This document shows positions 9,321 to 19,942 of a stretch of DNA of 64,000 nt, piece after piece. Source of the DNA: Agroathelia rolfsii (lineage: Eukaryota; Basidiomycota; Agaricomycetes; Amylocorticiales; Amylocorticiaceae); assembly GCA_018343915.1 (NCBI GenBank), contig JABRWF010000007.1:3286001-3350000 (forward strand), in the 5' to 3' direction. Positions within the stretch are counted from its first letter, which is position 1. Each line of letters starts with the position of its first letter. A program made the position numbers and the translations under genes. The notes beneath the pieces are model-generated. The model was not told the DNA's origin and did not search any database. It saw only the letters and a list, made by a program, of their open reading frames with translations.

Positions 9321-11037
9321 GTCAGCCTTCAAGCTAACGGCCTGCGGTGGTGCGTGCGGCCAAGAAAAGATCCATGCACTCTCACAGAGTGCGCACGGTA
9401 GGTATAGGGTGGGTACACCCAATCGGTGGGCTGCGGTGCGCGGGCAAAGGCCCGTTGACAATCAAGTCAACGGCCGGCGGTCGGTCGTACTCCAGATGAA
9501 ATCCTCGAGTGCTTTCGAAGCACTCTAGGGGGGTATTGGCGGGTGGTAGCGAGATAGATCCATCGCCCTGCCATATGGCGGCAAGAGCTTGTGCGTCGTG
9601 AGCATGTAATGAGGGCCAGTGCTTGATAGCTCGCGGCGGCCTTGCGAGTGATGGGGTAACGGCAGCGTGACGAGCGCGGAACGCGCGACAATCCTTGAGT
9701 GGTGTCTCGGCACCAGGAATGATGATGTGTGAATAGGGAAGAATGAATGAATGAAGTAAAACGAACTTGTATCAAGTTCTCAGTGGGTGAGGCGGCGTAC
9801 ATGTAGTCCATCTGTGTATGAACACCCTATCAAGGGCTGCGATATGCGGGCAAAAGCCTGTCAATAATCAAATTGACGGCCGATGATGGAATTGAGGCGT
9901 GCATATACACGTTAGTGCATGCGGCGACAACAAATAGCGATGGCGACGTGGTGATGACGAGTACCGCATGCTCGATTTCGTATGCCCAAGCAGGTGGCGA
10001 AGGCGGTCGGCAGCGATGCGTGTACAGGCCATATGTGGCGTCTCGGCACCGGGAATGATGATGAAAGAAAAAGGAAAGAAAAATAAAAGAAAAAGAAAGA
10101 AAAATGAAATAGAATGGCAAAAATCGGCGGGCACACCTCTGTCCAGCCCATCCGTGCATAATACGACATCCATGCATCTGTGCGTGAGTCCTACATGCGA
10201 GCTTGTTCGACCCGGCTTTGCGACATGCCAGAGGACTCTGGTCGATGCCGCATTCGACGGTCGGCGGTCGAGTGGGGATTGAGTTCCCAAACCGCACGCG
10301 ATTTCGTGAATTCGCGCGCGCTGCGTTTGCGGGTGCTGGTGGTGTACGGCAGGTGCCTGTACATCGGTGCTGGACTAGCAACTAATGTACAGTACACGAC
10401 GACGGTGTGGGAGTGATGATGGTGGTCGCGTGTACACATTCTGTGCTGAATCGTGCACGCGCATTCGTGGTGCACTTGAGCGGCGTTGGCGTTGGCGTTG
10501 GCGTTGACGAACATTGCGCGCGCAAGACAGCGGCGTCTGTCGATGGTGGGGGCATGACGACGACGATGCATGAATGAACTTGACTGAGCGAGACGGCGGC
10601 GGCGGCGGTGGGAAATAATGACGACGACGGCGATTGCGACTGATCATGCACATGCTCGGTCATGCATGTGCCGTGCGAGCAATCACTGGTCGATATGAAA
10701 ATCGACGACTGGTGATTCATTTGCTGTCGCGTGTACGAATTCGCGCGAAATTATGCACGCGCGACCATGGCAATCGAGCGGCATGGACGGCGGCGGCGTG
10801 CGTGCGTGCCAACGGCGGCGATGAGCGTGCGTACCAGCCCTGCCTATGACGTATACGGCCTGCAAGCAAAAGCCCGTCGTTTTGAGACCGACAGCCATTG
10901 AACCAGCAGGGGGCGGCATGTGCAGATCTCGCTCACGCCGGTATATCTTCTCGCAAATGGCGTGCGCGTGGTCTTGCATGCGAGTCCTTCCAACGGTGCG
11001 TGTAGCGTGCTAAATCGCCGGTTGATTCGAGGTCGAC
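9321..11037. repeat. Array of about seven short hairpins inside the LTR element
   Basis: A unit of six-base arm, six-base loop, six-base arm recurs at irregular spacing, usually followed by GGCCGGYGGT-like sequence. Copies: 9321-9338 (GTCAGC/GCTAAC, one mismatch), 9454-9471 (GTTGAC/GTCAAC), 9860-9877 (GTCAAT/ATTGAC), 10241-10258 (GTCGA/TCGAC), 10689-10706 (GTCGAT/ATCGAC), 10876-10892 (GTCG/CGAC) and 11021-11037 (one T-G wobble). Loops such as AATCAA are shared by two copies. The arms differ between copies while pairing is kept. Confidence 0.6.
10482..10508. repeat. GTTGGC hexamer tandem repeat
   Basis: Four to five copies of GTTGGC lie in the GC-rich interior of the LTR element. This is a simple repeat. 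Confidence 0.8.
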
Positions 11038-11594
11038 GGCCGGTAGATGAGATTGAGGTGGGATGAGCACTTCCGCTCAATCTTGTTCGTGCGAGCGTCG
11101 GCGGCGTTTAGGGCGGCATCGAGGCAAAAGAAAGGTGGTGCTTGGTGACCAGAGGGTCCCTGCCTACCGGTTCCAGACACGGAGTTGCCAGAGAGAAATG
11201 AAAAAGCCAGACATGATGTCAAAAGCAGTTGGAGTGAGTGAGAGAGTGCCCAAGCGTGAGGGCTGCGTTGTGCGGGGTGCGCGGAAGAATCCGGGAGTCC
11301 TGCTGCCAACTCAAGGCAGCGGCCGTGCGCTTGTGTTCGGTCCACTACGGTCCATAGAAAATATATAAAATGCGGGAAAAATCCTAGAAGGCCCTAGGCC
11401 TTAGGGGTGACGGAGTGGAGTGAAATAATGGGGAAAAAGTGATTGTGCAAGGGGTTGCGCGCATTTCCATGCCGAGCAACATCCCTGCACTAAAATCACA
11501 TCGATGGCACTAATCGACACCAACTGTGCCGATCACAACTTCTGGCAGTCACAAAGACATACCAGGCAAGGGGAAAGTGGTGAGACTGTTGTAA

Positions 11595-12000
11595 TGTCAG
11601 GAGGTCCCCCTCCCAACACCACTCATGCTCTCACTAAGATGGCCTCAAGGCTGGACTCCTTGTCCACCTGGCCTAGCTACCTCTCTGGGCTAGCTACCTC
11701 TCTGGGCTAGCTACCTCTCTAGGTTAGCTTCACACTTCTTAGTGATGCTGAAAAGGGAACTGTAGACAAAGTTAAATTAAAGTAGAGTAGAAAATACATA
11801 GGTTACTCACCTGTAGACAAAGACAACAGTCTAAAGTCTACAGGTGTACATGATAAGGTTAATATAGTAATAATCATGTGACATACAAATCATATGACCT
11901 AAACCCTAACCTAAGTAATACTAAACTATCAATGAAAAGAAAGGATAAAATAAAGGAAAAATAAAAGAAAAATCAGACTAAAGTTAGTGAACTCATAACA
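11595..12000. repeat. Right LTR of the non-autonomous element
   Basis: It appears identical base for base to 8386-8791. Identity of the two LTRs implies a young insertion, since they are made identical at integration. Confidence 0.9.
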
Positions 12001-12017
12001 ATTCTTACATGCCAGAG

Positions 12018-12998
12018 TGTCAAGAGCACACCTGACTCTTGTCACCAAAACTCAACCTATGTCTACGTCAACCCCTCAAAGGTATGGGGTAGCCAAGTAT
12101 TGGCTGTTTTACAACTCCTAAGACTAGGGATGCGCGGGTGTACACTTCTTTGCGCTGTTGCAGCTGTCACGCAAACTAGAGTCTTTGTATCACCAGGCTT
12201 TACTCTAAGTCTACAAGACTTTCAAGCGAGGTCTATACGCAGAACACCGGTTGTCTTGTGTATGCCGCTAGGCGTGCGATGTATCTTAACCGCGATAAGC
12301 GCAGGGCAGTGCCTTTGCTTACTTGAGTGCACTGAGCACTATGAGGGTGTTTACAGCAAGTGCAAATGGTCAGCCAAAGGCCTGGACCTATCTTATGCAC
12401 GCTAACAAAAGAGGGGCACTGAGCGACCTCTTTGACTACTGCAGCACAGAGCACGCAGTAACCTTCTGGCACAAAGCCTAAAGGATTTGGAAAGGGGAAT
12501 GAAGGGGGGGGGAGACAGGCAGTCGCGCCTTAAGAGAAAGGGACTCTGAAGACGAAGTTTTTATTATGTTAGCATTTATCTAATACAAAGCACTACTGTG
12601 CTTACCTGAAGACGAAGAGAACGAATCTGAGGTCTTCAGGTAGAGGCACTACAGGGTTATATACTAATTCTACCTGGTCTGTGCATAGTTACATGGTCTG
12701 TGCACAGTAATGCTAAGTATGGCGTGATATTGCACCATTATTAGTTATGGTGAGTTTAAAGTGGTGTCATGATCCGGACCCATGCTCTAGACTCTGTTTA
12801 CATAATATGTCACATGACTAGTGGTCACATGATGGCCAGTCACATGGTCGACTGGTCACATGACTTGCTTAGTCATCAGAGTATATGCTTACATAATATA
12901 CAATATATATACCAAAAAATAGAGAAAAATCAGGAAAAATTCGGAAAAATAATAAAAAATTCAAAATAAAATTATAGTACAACGAGCGACTCGTAACA
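12018..12998. mobile_element. Solo LTR of a second family
   Basis: The 981-bp sequence begins TGTCAAGAGC and ends ACTCGTAACA, and is flanked by the 5-bp duplication CAGAG at 12013-12017 and 12999-13003. It interrupts the old LINE relic within the codons for the C-terminal knuckle. No internal region or second LTR is present, so it is best read as a solo LTR left by recombination. Its termini resemble those of the neighbouring element (TGTCA, ACTCRTAACA). It shares the direct-plus-inverted repeat plan: CTGAAGACGAAG at 12546 and 12606, and the inverted copy at 12632-12642. The two families are therefore related. Confidence 0.85.
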
Positions 12999-13003
12999 CA
13001 GAG

Positions 13004-13452
13004 GTTCACAATGCTCCGCCATTCACTACGCACAGCCATAAAAGACCCCTTCTCACTTTCAAACCTGTTGTCAAAAAATTCAAAAAATTCAAAAACACTT
13101 GCCTTTGTCCAAAACACCAAACACTTCCCACATTATGCAAACCTTATATGACCTCTTTTATCACTATACATATATCATGCAAACTACCTATTCATGTCTA
13201 AATATCCCCACTTGTGTTACTTTCATTTTCTTCCCTTTATTTCCTTCCTCTTTGCTACCTTCTTACTAATTTTGAGCCTTCGGACTCCCCCGTCGCAGGG
13301 CACTCATCCCACCAGCATCGCAATAAGTCTCACACCTACTCTATTATATACAAACCCCTCATGTACTTCCTGTCACATGATCATAGTGGTAACATAGGCC
13401 TACCAGGCCTGACACTGACACTATAAATAAATAGATTTAATAGTTAATAATA
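13004..13452 (+). mobile_element. Old LINE relic, 3' end
   Basis: The match to intact ORF2 resumes at GTTCACAATGCTCCGCC (compare 7626) and runs through the end of ORF2 (CCTTATATGAC) and the whole 3' UTR, including CCGTCGCAGGGCACTCA and the GGCC hairpin near 13397-13410. It ends in an A/T-rich tail instead of poly-A. The second copy of the relic's 12-bp target duplication follows at 13453-13464. Confidence 0.85.
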
Positions 13453-13464
13453 GATGACTATAAC

Positions 13465-13751
13465 TTGTTGTTGTGCTGGTGGACCGGTAGGTCCAAGGGT
13501 AGGAGCGACCCTGAAGGGGTCACATGATAGGGTTATAGAGTCACGTGATAGCTTAGTGCTTAGGGCCGTGTGGCCACCTCATGTACCTACATCTGCACTT
13601 GTACCATACTACAACGGTTATTCACTCGTGTTAGGTCCTCTAAGATCCCTTTGGGAGGCCCCCGGGGCCTCTCCACTGGTCAGGATGCTGTGAGAGCTTG
13701 ATAAGGCGAATCACCTATTTACTCAGTCACAGTATTTCATTAGTGGTTTTC
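13465..13751. other. Spacer between LINE relic and inverted-repeat element
   Basis: No gene is recognised. TCACATGAT and TCACGTGAT occur in tandem near 13520-13550, similar to motifs in the solo LTR, so this may be older LTR debris. Confidence 0.35.
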
Positions 13752-15288
13752 ATCGCCAAAATCTCAAAATCCAGGTATTTGAATACCTGGGTTACCTGGC
13801 TACCTGACGCCCTGGGGGAAAACCTGGCCATACCTGGTGAAGGTGAGAGGTATTCGTCATTAGTCACGAATACCTGCCTCGATAGGAAACTAGGTATTAC
13901 GGGTATAGACCCAGTCAGATATCACACTTGTTATTACACGTTTGGTTAAATATTATTGCAATACAGGATGTACTATGTACTATGCCTAGCGATGGTCACC
14001 CGTTCTGCACCTAAAATCGTGACCATTCCGTAAGTGAAAGATTAAAAAACACAATAAAATGGAACATATAAGTATATTTAAGAGAAACCGATAGGAAGAT
14101 ACATGCAACGCATCACTGGACACTTGCCACTAATACTTATAAGTTAGTATTCGCAAAACCAAGGCAAGATGGTACGCACTGACCAATTACCCCAAACAAC
14201 GGAAAAATGAGATTTTACTGAAGCAATAATGACTAAAGAAAACGCATCATTGTCATATACAAATAACATTTGTTGAAACCAAAAACTTACCGTTAGGGCA
14301 ACGTGACAATGTCTATAGTTATGCTAGCTCAGTGAAGCGTGCTTCAATACAAGATTGAATTCCTTACCTACTAAGGCCAATGTTAAAAAGGTCACTTCAA
14401 ATAGAAATAATCCAATGAAGGAGAGTAATCAAATTCTGAAAGAGAAGGCGCGTGGTTAGAAAGATATGAGGCAGGGGAGATATGGTAGAGCTCAGAAACC
14501 CACCTGTTTCTTACAAGTCGAGACAGATGAATGAGCTGGGGGAGGGGGAGAGGTGTTCTGAAAACGCAATAGTGGTCGTTAGACGGTCGTGGACAATAAG
14601 CTATAAGGTTATAACTTACGATAATCCGATGTTTCGTAGGTGCACGTATGTGACCCAACATATTAGAACATAGAGAAAAAACATAATATAAGCAAGAACT
14701 TACATAGCCTTAAAGCACAGATAGCGGATGATCTTATCCAAGATTACATCTCAAGAGCATAGAGTGCAATGTTCTCGGTATTTCCTGGATATATGCGCGT
14801 GGATCAGAAGTTAAGCCTATTAAGAAGCATCAGAAGAAACGATAACATACATTTAAGTACCACTCAGCAACTTTTTGGCGGAGAATTGTTACCGAAGACA
14901 AGAGGTATGGTCACGATTAGTATGAGTGTGCTAGCCACCAACGGGAGAAAATGAAAAACGCGAGCCCTACTATCTTGTCATTGTTGAGCTTGGTAAATCC
15001 AATAGCAAGCTCTCTAATACTTTGTATGAAAATAGTTGGCTTGATCCAGAAGTGGTGACAGCCATGGTGGTCGCTCGAGAAGATGTGAAAGTTCAAGTTC
15101 GTGCGAGAAGCAAAGTGTGGAACCCCCAATTCAGACGGAATTTTAATTTACCTCGAGGATTGGAGCCGCTGTTTTGCGATTGCAATAACCCGACATCCCA
15201 GATACATGCCCAGGTATTCTAACACCTTGCTTAGTCTTGTTTGTGACCTAGTCACCGGGGATCACCTGGTTTTTGAAACTTTGGTGAT
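13752..15288 (+). mobile_element. Terminal-inverted-repeat element, copy 1 (1.54 kb)
   Basis: The left end ATCGCCAAAATCTCAAAA and the right end, read in reverse, ATCACCAAAGTTTCAAAA form imperfect terminal inverted repeats of about 26 bp. Subterminal CCAGGTATT..AATACCTGG palindromes sit at the left end, and more CCAGGTA/TACCTGG motifs lie near both ends. A nearly identical copy lies in opposite orientation at 36951-38491. Clustered subterminal repeats are typical of several DNA transposon superfamilies. No transposase motif is seen, so this is a non-autonomous element or one that carries a captured fragment. A frame at about 14769-15220 encodes an unknown sequence (YYLVIVELGKSNSKL), and other frames give spliced-looking ORFs. 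I see no clear target-site duplication. The right end abuts a Crinkler-like pseudogene. Confidence 0.75.
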
Positions 15289-15337
15289 GAATGCATATGG
15301 GTATTGTAGTCCGTACTGCTTGTATCGCAACAAAGAC

Positions 15338-17420
15338 TGTAATGACTCACACGACGAGAAATCGGGCCTTGTCACTCCTCAGGTGAAACCTGTGCAGATG
15401 AAGGCACCAGGCTCACCCGACCGCATTATCACTTGGAAATATTCTCATGAGCCTTGTGTTTCTTTCTTCCATGATCTTTAAATGAGCAGGGTAAAACAGC
15501 CAACCCCAAGACCATTATCGAACATCATCATTGTTGATGCTGCTAAATCGCTGGAGAATACTCTCCTCAAATTCCAAAAGGACAAATTGAAGTCATCTTC
15601 ACCCATCATTCTTCTATCTTTTGACGAAGCGCACACGCTGGGCACGACGGTAGAAGCAAGCAAAGCTTCTAACTCTCTGCCAACACATTTCTCCTGCTTG
15701 CGACGTACACTGCGGAAAATACGGGATCAGGCTATTTTCTCCCTCTTCTTGTCAACCACGGACCAAATCTTCCAATTCACGCCTCCAAGAGGTCTCGACT
15801 CTTCTGCATGTGTTACAACGTACAGCGGGCTTTCGTTAGTGCCACCATACACTGACCTTGGGTATGACATGCTGGCGGAACATGCTGTTGAAGGTCAGAC
15901 AACAATTGATGACGTAACACGAATCGACTACTTGGTCAGACTGGGCCGACCGTTGTGTGTAAATTCTCTATGTTCTTATTGTTGTGATGCAATCCGTGAC
16001 ACTGTAATGTGTCATGTGACTAGATACTTAGAGTAGCTTCGGAGTTTGTATGTAGCTACTCATCCGTTTGACTCCGTACGACGACACTGTACGAGACAAG
16101 CGGAATATTATTTTCTATGTCGTCTTAAGCTGGTCTAGTTCTGGCTCGCTGGATTTTATGACACTTATGTCTATAAACTCAAAGTTTTGGCTCACTAGGT
16201 TTGCAACACGGTATACATTCGGAGCCAATGAGTTGAAAAATCAGATTATTACCTTTGCCGCTCAAAAGCTCACGAAGATGGACAACTTGAGTGCCATTGA
16301 ACAGAACAACATCCAGCACGAGGATGCACTATTAGCTTGCCTTATATGTCGCTTGGGCCTTAACTTCAACCGCTGGTCATACAAAGGCAAAGAACAAGAG
16401 ATGCTCCACGTTGAAAACCACATGCGCGTATACTTGCAAGCTGAGCCTTCATTTGATTGTGTCCATAATATCTCTCCATCAGAGCCGATTTTGGCTGAAG
16501 AAGCAAGATTCGTGATGCAGAAAGTCCATTTCAATGCTGCGTCTGTTCTTGCAAATGAATACCGCCGCCCTGAAGTCGAATGCGGCCCACGGGGTGAAGC
16601 GATTGTTAAGCTGCTCATGACGCTTGCCACTGATATGATAACTAAAGCGGACGAACCTGGAGCTTGGTCCGTTCCTGAGTTCCTGCAGAAACTCTGCGGC
16701 CCGCCATCATCCGAAGGCGTATTTGTTTGTGATGTCCTTGAAGCCTTGCCGTCTTGCGTCCATCCTCAGAGTGGGATCACTCTGAAAACCTGCCTTTGAG
16801 ACTCTTTCAAAGACTCAAAGATGAACATGAACCATTTTGTGAAAGCCGGAGATTCGGATGTCCTAGACCGGAACTTCATGTGGGAACGTATACCTCGTTG
16901 TGCTGGGGTTGAGTGCCCACCGAATCAGATCTTGTGATCCCAATCACATACTACGACGAGGTTCTAGAACGTTATTACGTGATATTCATACTGATCCAAG
17001 TCAAAAGCAACATAAGATATGGCTCAAAAATCGATCCCCTCCTATTTGATGCTATGGATCCTTACCTACAGGGTTTTTTTTCTACGGATGACAAAGACTA
17101 CTCCGTAGGATGCATACCAATTATTCGAATCATCGTCGCACTAGCTTCCAATCAGCCAACTGTGGTCAACCTTTTCAGCCAGACTTCAACAAGGAAAACC
17201 AGACGGAATAAAGAGTCTCGTTATACTGCGTACAACTTCTGGTTCTCAGGTCTTAACCATCACATATGGGGTCCGATAAAGGAAGAAGAAGAGACCTCTT
17301 GGAAAAGATTTTTGGATGCCTCTGGATGATCTATTCCTAAAATTTTCGAAACGAAGAACCCCGCTGGAGAAGAACTCTGACGATCCCAGGCCCCCTCTAT
17401 GTTCAATGACGAACGCCATT
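15338..17420 (+). pseudogene. Crinkler-like NTPase-nuclease pseudogene A, 5'-truncated
   Basis: Homology to the intact paralogue (38902-41989) begins about 50 bp after the inverted-repeat element, so the N-terminal region and Walker A exon are missing. What remains: the linker (TPQVKPVQMKAPGSPDRIITW), Walker B LLSFDEAHTL near 15615, the RPLC intron junction near 15960, the helical middle (FATRYTFGANELKN onward) and the C-terminal nuclease-like region ending in ILIQVK near 17000. It is inactivated by an intron donor changed from GT to AT near 15447, an Arg-to-TGA stop at about 16798, a frame break near 16918 and a TGA replacing Arg near 17327. It reads as a decayed copy still close to the intact gene in sequence. 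Confidence 0.8.
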
Positions 17421-18280
17421 CGTCTCATTTCATCAAGAAGAACAATGAGCTAAGTCCGAATATGGAGATCAGAGGTTCAAAGAATGGCAAGTAAATGTAT
17501 CTAGCGCCTAGGTGTCGTTTCATGCCAGTTCAAATTTTGACCAACATGAGGTACTCTCCGTATGATTTTCGTTGTCGGATACGGCCCAGGATAGAGATGG
17601 CAGGAATAGGATAGCCGGCTTTCATGCTGGCGCTTAGTGCTATTTCACCGCATTTTTTATTCAATTCCTTTCCATTTTTTCTTTGCTCTATCGTTCCCAT
17701 ACTTTTTGTGAATCCAAAATTTCATGATATGATATACCAGTAGTATGAAAGACTGTATAGGAACTGGAGTGCATATAGGCCAAGTAATGGACAGTCGGTA
17801 GAAAGACCAGATAGAGATACGAAGAGTCATGAAGTGGGCTCCTACGGCTCCATCCAGTACCTCCACCACGATGATTAAAACCATTGCTAGGCTGGGAGGA
17901 TTGATCCGTGCCGGACGCTCATCCATCTCTTTGCCATCTTCGCCCTCCAATCAAGCGGTGATAGCAGCATCAGTGCTCGTCGACTGGACAGAGACGAAAT
18001 GCTTTGATTTGCTACTACTGCATGTCTGTCAAAAAATCATGCTCCTCGTGCAAAGAAAGTAAATTGGTTTTGTATACGCTTTCTGTAATACATGTAGCTT
18101 TACTCGGTCGTATTACGTTTGCTATCTTATCTTTGATTGCTGTGCGTTTATATTCAACGCCACCCCACGTCTGTCTTACCCATCGTTATTATATCGATCC
18201 CCCCCCCCCCTATTTCATTTACCCACTCTCTCTTCCCGAGCTCGGCGACGAATAATAAAAATAAAATAAAAACAGAAAAA
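17421..18280. other. Intergenic, between pseudogene A and MET22
   Basis: No coding pattern is recognised. It includes an A/T-rich stretch and a C homopolymer (about 18199-18210). The right end is the MET22 3' flank. Confidence 0.5.
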
Positions 18281-19725
18281 TTATATTTTACTCTCTCCGC
18301 CCTTCTCCTTTTCTTCCTTTTCAGCGCGCAACGCCTCTTGTACAGCTCTCAATACACGCGCATGCGTGCCTTCCTCTTCCCCACCCAAAGCAGCCGCAAC
18401 GACACCAAAATTCTCCCCCAGATCCACACCCAACCCAAAATCAAGCGGTGAGCCGCGCGAGTCGGTGACGAGCCCGCCGGATTCGGTGACGAGGATGTTG
18501 CCCGATGCGTGGTCCTGATGTACGGTGGCGAGTGTGTTGTGAGTTAGTACATGAGCACGTGTGGTGACCATAGTGATGGCGGTGGTGGTGGTACCAGAAT
18601 GGGAAAAAAAAAAAAAACTTACCCAGATCTTCTCACGATACCCCACCCCGGTCGGCATCCTCAGATAAACGTTGCCCTCGCGAATGCCAAACGTGCCGCT
18701 ACGCGCAAGACAGGCGTATTTAGCTTGGCTGTCCATGCGTGTCGGTGCGTTGGTTACACCCAGCAGACGTGCGATGCGTTCGTTGACGGCGTGCGAGGAG
18801 TGTGCGGCTTCGAGGGATTCAAGGAAGGTGAGTGATGATGAGGCTGAAGGAGCGATGGTGAGTGGAAGTGGGGGTGTGCTTGGGTTCGAGATGGAAAGCT
18901 GATTGATGGAGGGTAGATGTTATTCGTCACGGCAGAGAGAGAGAGAGATCACAGAAGGGCAAAAAATAAACGTACCTGATGAGCGCCCTGTCCGCGCACG
19001 GCGACAAACACGCACCCACGCTCGCCCTCCGGCTTTGTGGGATCGAAGGGGAGGTTGGGGCAACCGATGACGCCGAGCTGGACTTGGGCATCGACGATAA
19101 GCGCGAGGCAGACGGCGTATTGGCCACCGCGCAAGAAGCCTTTTGTACCGTCGATGGGATCGAGTGTCCACATACCTGTGTTTGCAAGATGTAAGACCCA
19201 TTAGAGAAAGATACAGCAAGTAAATGGAATACGCACGTCCATGTCTCCCACCAGGATGACTGCCTCTGTCGATTGCATCTAAAATATGATTGGATGTATA
19301 GCTAAATGCGCTCCCAAGCCCCCACGCAGCCTCTTCGCCGCGCTCTAGTATAGGTTCCTGACGCAAGGCCTCAGTGGCAAGCTGTACGATGCGCTCACGC
19401 TGGGTGACTGCGTTGGGATCGGCGTCGTTGCGCAGATCGCTGGCATCTTCCTCGCCTATGATCGGATCGTCTGGGAAGGCTCTTGCGAGGATGGTGTTGA
19501 CGAGGGCTTGTGAGGAGTAGTCTGCCACTGTGTGGTTGTTTTACCAAAAATGTTATGATTGATCTAATCAGAGCATGTACCAGTTACGGGTGACTTGTCG
19601 CCTTTCGTAGCCGTCTCGGACTTGACGAGTTTGTTTAAGACAGAGGATGTGAGTGCACATGCACGCCTGACGGCTGCAATGGCGACTTTTTTTTCTCTTG
19701 CGTATGGCAGAGTGTTCGTAGACAT
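18281..19725 (-). CDS. MET22: 3'(2'),5'-bisphosphate nucleotidase (HAL2/MET22 family)
   Basis: This enzyme converts 3'-phosphoadenosine 5'-phosphate to AMP, keeping sulfate assimilation and RNA processing free of inhibition; it is the lithium/sodium-sensitive target in yeast. Exons on the minus strand: 19725-19581, 19527-19237, 19175-18976, 18898-18623, 18514-18281, giving 381 residues, close to the family's roughly 360. Inositol-monophosphatase-fold motifs: KGDKSPVTVADYSSQ (41-55), IIGEED (71-76), DPIDGTKGF (151-159), TRMDSQAKY near 265, and IWDHASGNILVTESGG from about 303, with metal ligands Glu, Asp151, Asp154 and Asp305. The Lys-rich tail EKEEKEKGG is unusual but outside the fold. All junctions are GT-AG and in frame. 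It is divergent from SEC13. Confidence 0.95.
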
Positions 19726-19942
19726 GGTCGTGAACAAACGGAGACGGTCAGTCACAGTAATGCGAATGCGACATGCTGCACTCCTGAGTGAGCGCATCAT
19801 CACCGGAAGCAAAAAAGACAGGACCAACGGCCACAGCTGCGAGCTCCCATTCGCTCTCCGACGCACGACACGTCTCTGGCTGCTGCTTTATACAACAACA
19901 ACAACTTGGTCTGGGGCTTATCAACTTCAATACCTTGACAAT
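19726..19942. promoter_or_regulatory. Shared divergent promoter of MET22 and SEC13
   Basis: Only 217 bp separate the two start codons, which point away from each other, so the promoters must overlap. A run of CAA repeats at about 19888-19903 (ACAACAACAACAACTT) probably lies in the SEC13 5' UTR. No definite core element is identified. Confidence 0.5.

Larger units (their letters stand above)
8386..12000. mobile_element. Non-autonomous LTR retrotransposon, 3.6 kb, no coding capacity
   Basis: It is bounded by two 406-bp direct repeats (8386-8791 and 11595-12000) that begin TGTCAGGAGG and end ACTCATAACA. I can find no difference between them, and the element is flanked by the 5-bp duplication ATTCT. 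These are hallmarks of a recent LTR-retrotransposon insertion. The interior (8792-11594) holds no gag, protease, integrase, reverse transcriptase or RNase H in any frame. It has A-rich tracts on the left (8862-8890, 9199-9225) and a GC-rich right part with many short repeats and hairpins. A purine-rich stretch (11568-11585) just before the 3' LTR could be the polypurine tract. No TGG-type primer-binding site follows the 5' LTR. It must be mobilised in trans. The strand is inferred only from the tract positions. Confidence 0.9.

Noticed and set aside
9321..11037. Repeat array considered as a CRISPR
   Set aside because: Spacing is irregular (130-450 bp), the genome is eukaryotic, and the copies conserve pairing instead of sequence.
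9169..11368. Many overlapping ORFs of 60-180 codons in the LTR element interior
   Set aside because: They overlap in all six frames in GC-rich repeat sequence, show no domain and no consistent start context, so they are composition artefacts.
12100..12405. 101-codon ORF inside the solo LTR
   Set aside because: It lies wholly within the LTR and has no recognisable domain; LTRs of this size often contain chance ORFs.
15338..17420. Stop codons in the Crinkler-like pseudogenes taken as repeat-induced C-to-T mutation
   Set aside because: Lesions include deletions and A-to-T changes as well as C-to-T, and the nearby LTR pair is unmutated, so such a process is not supported.
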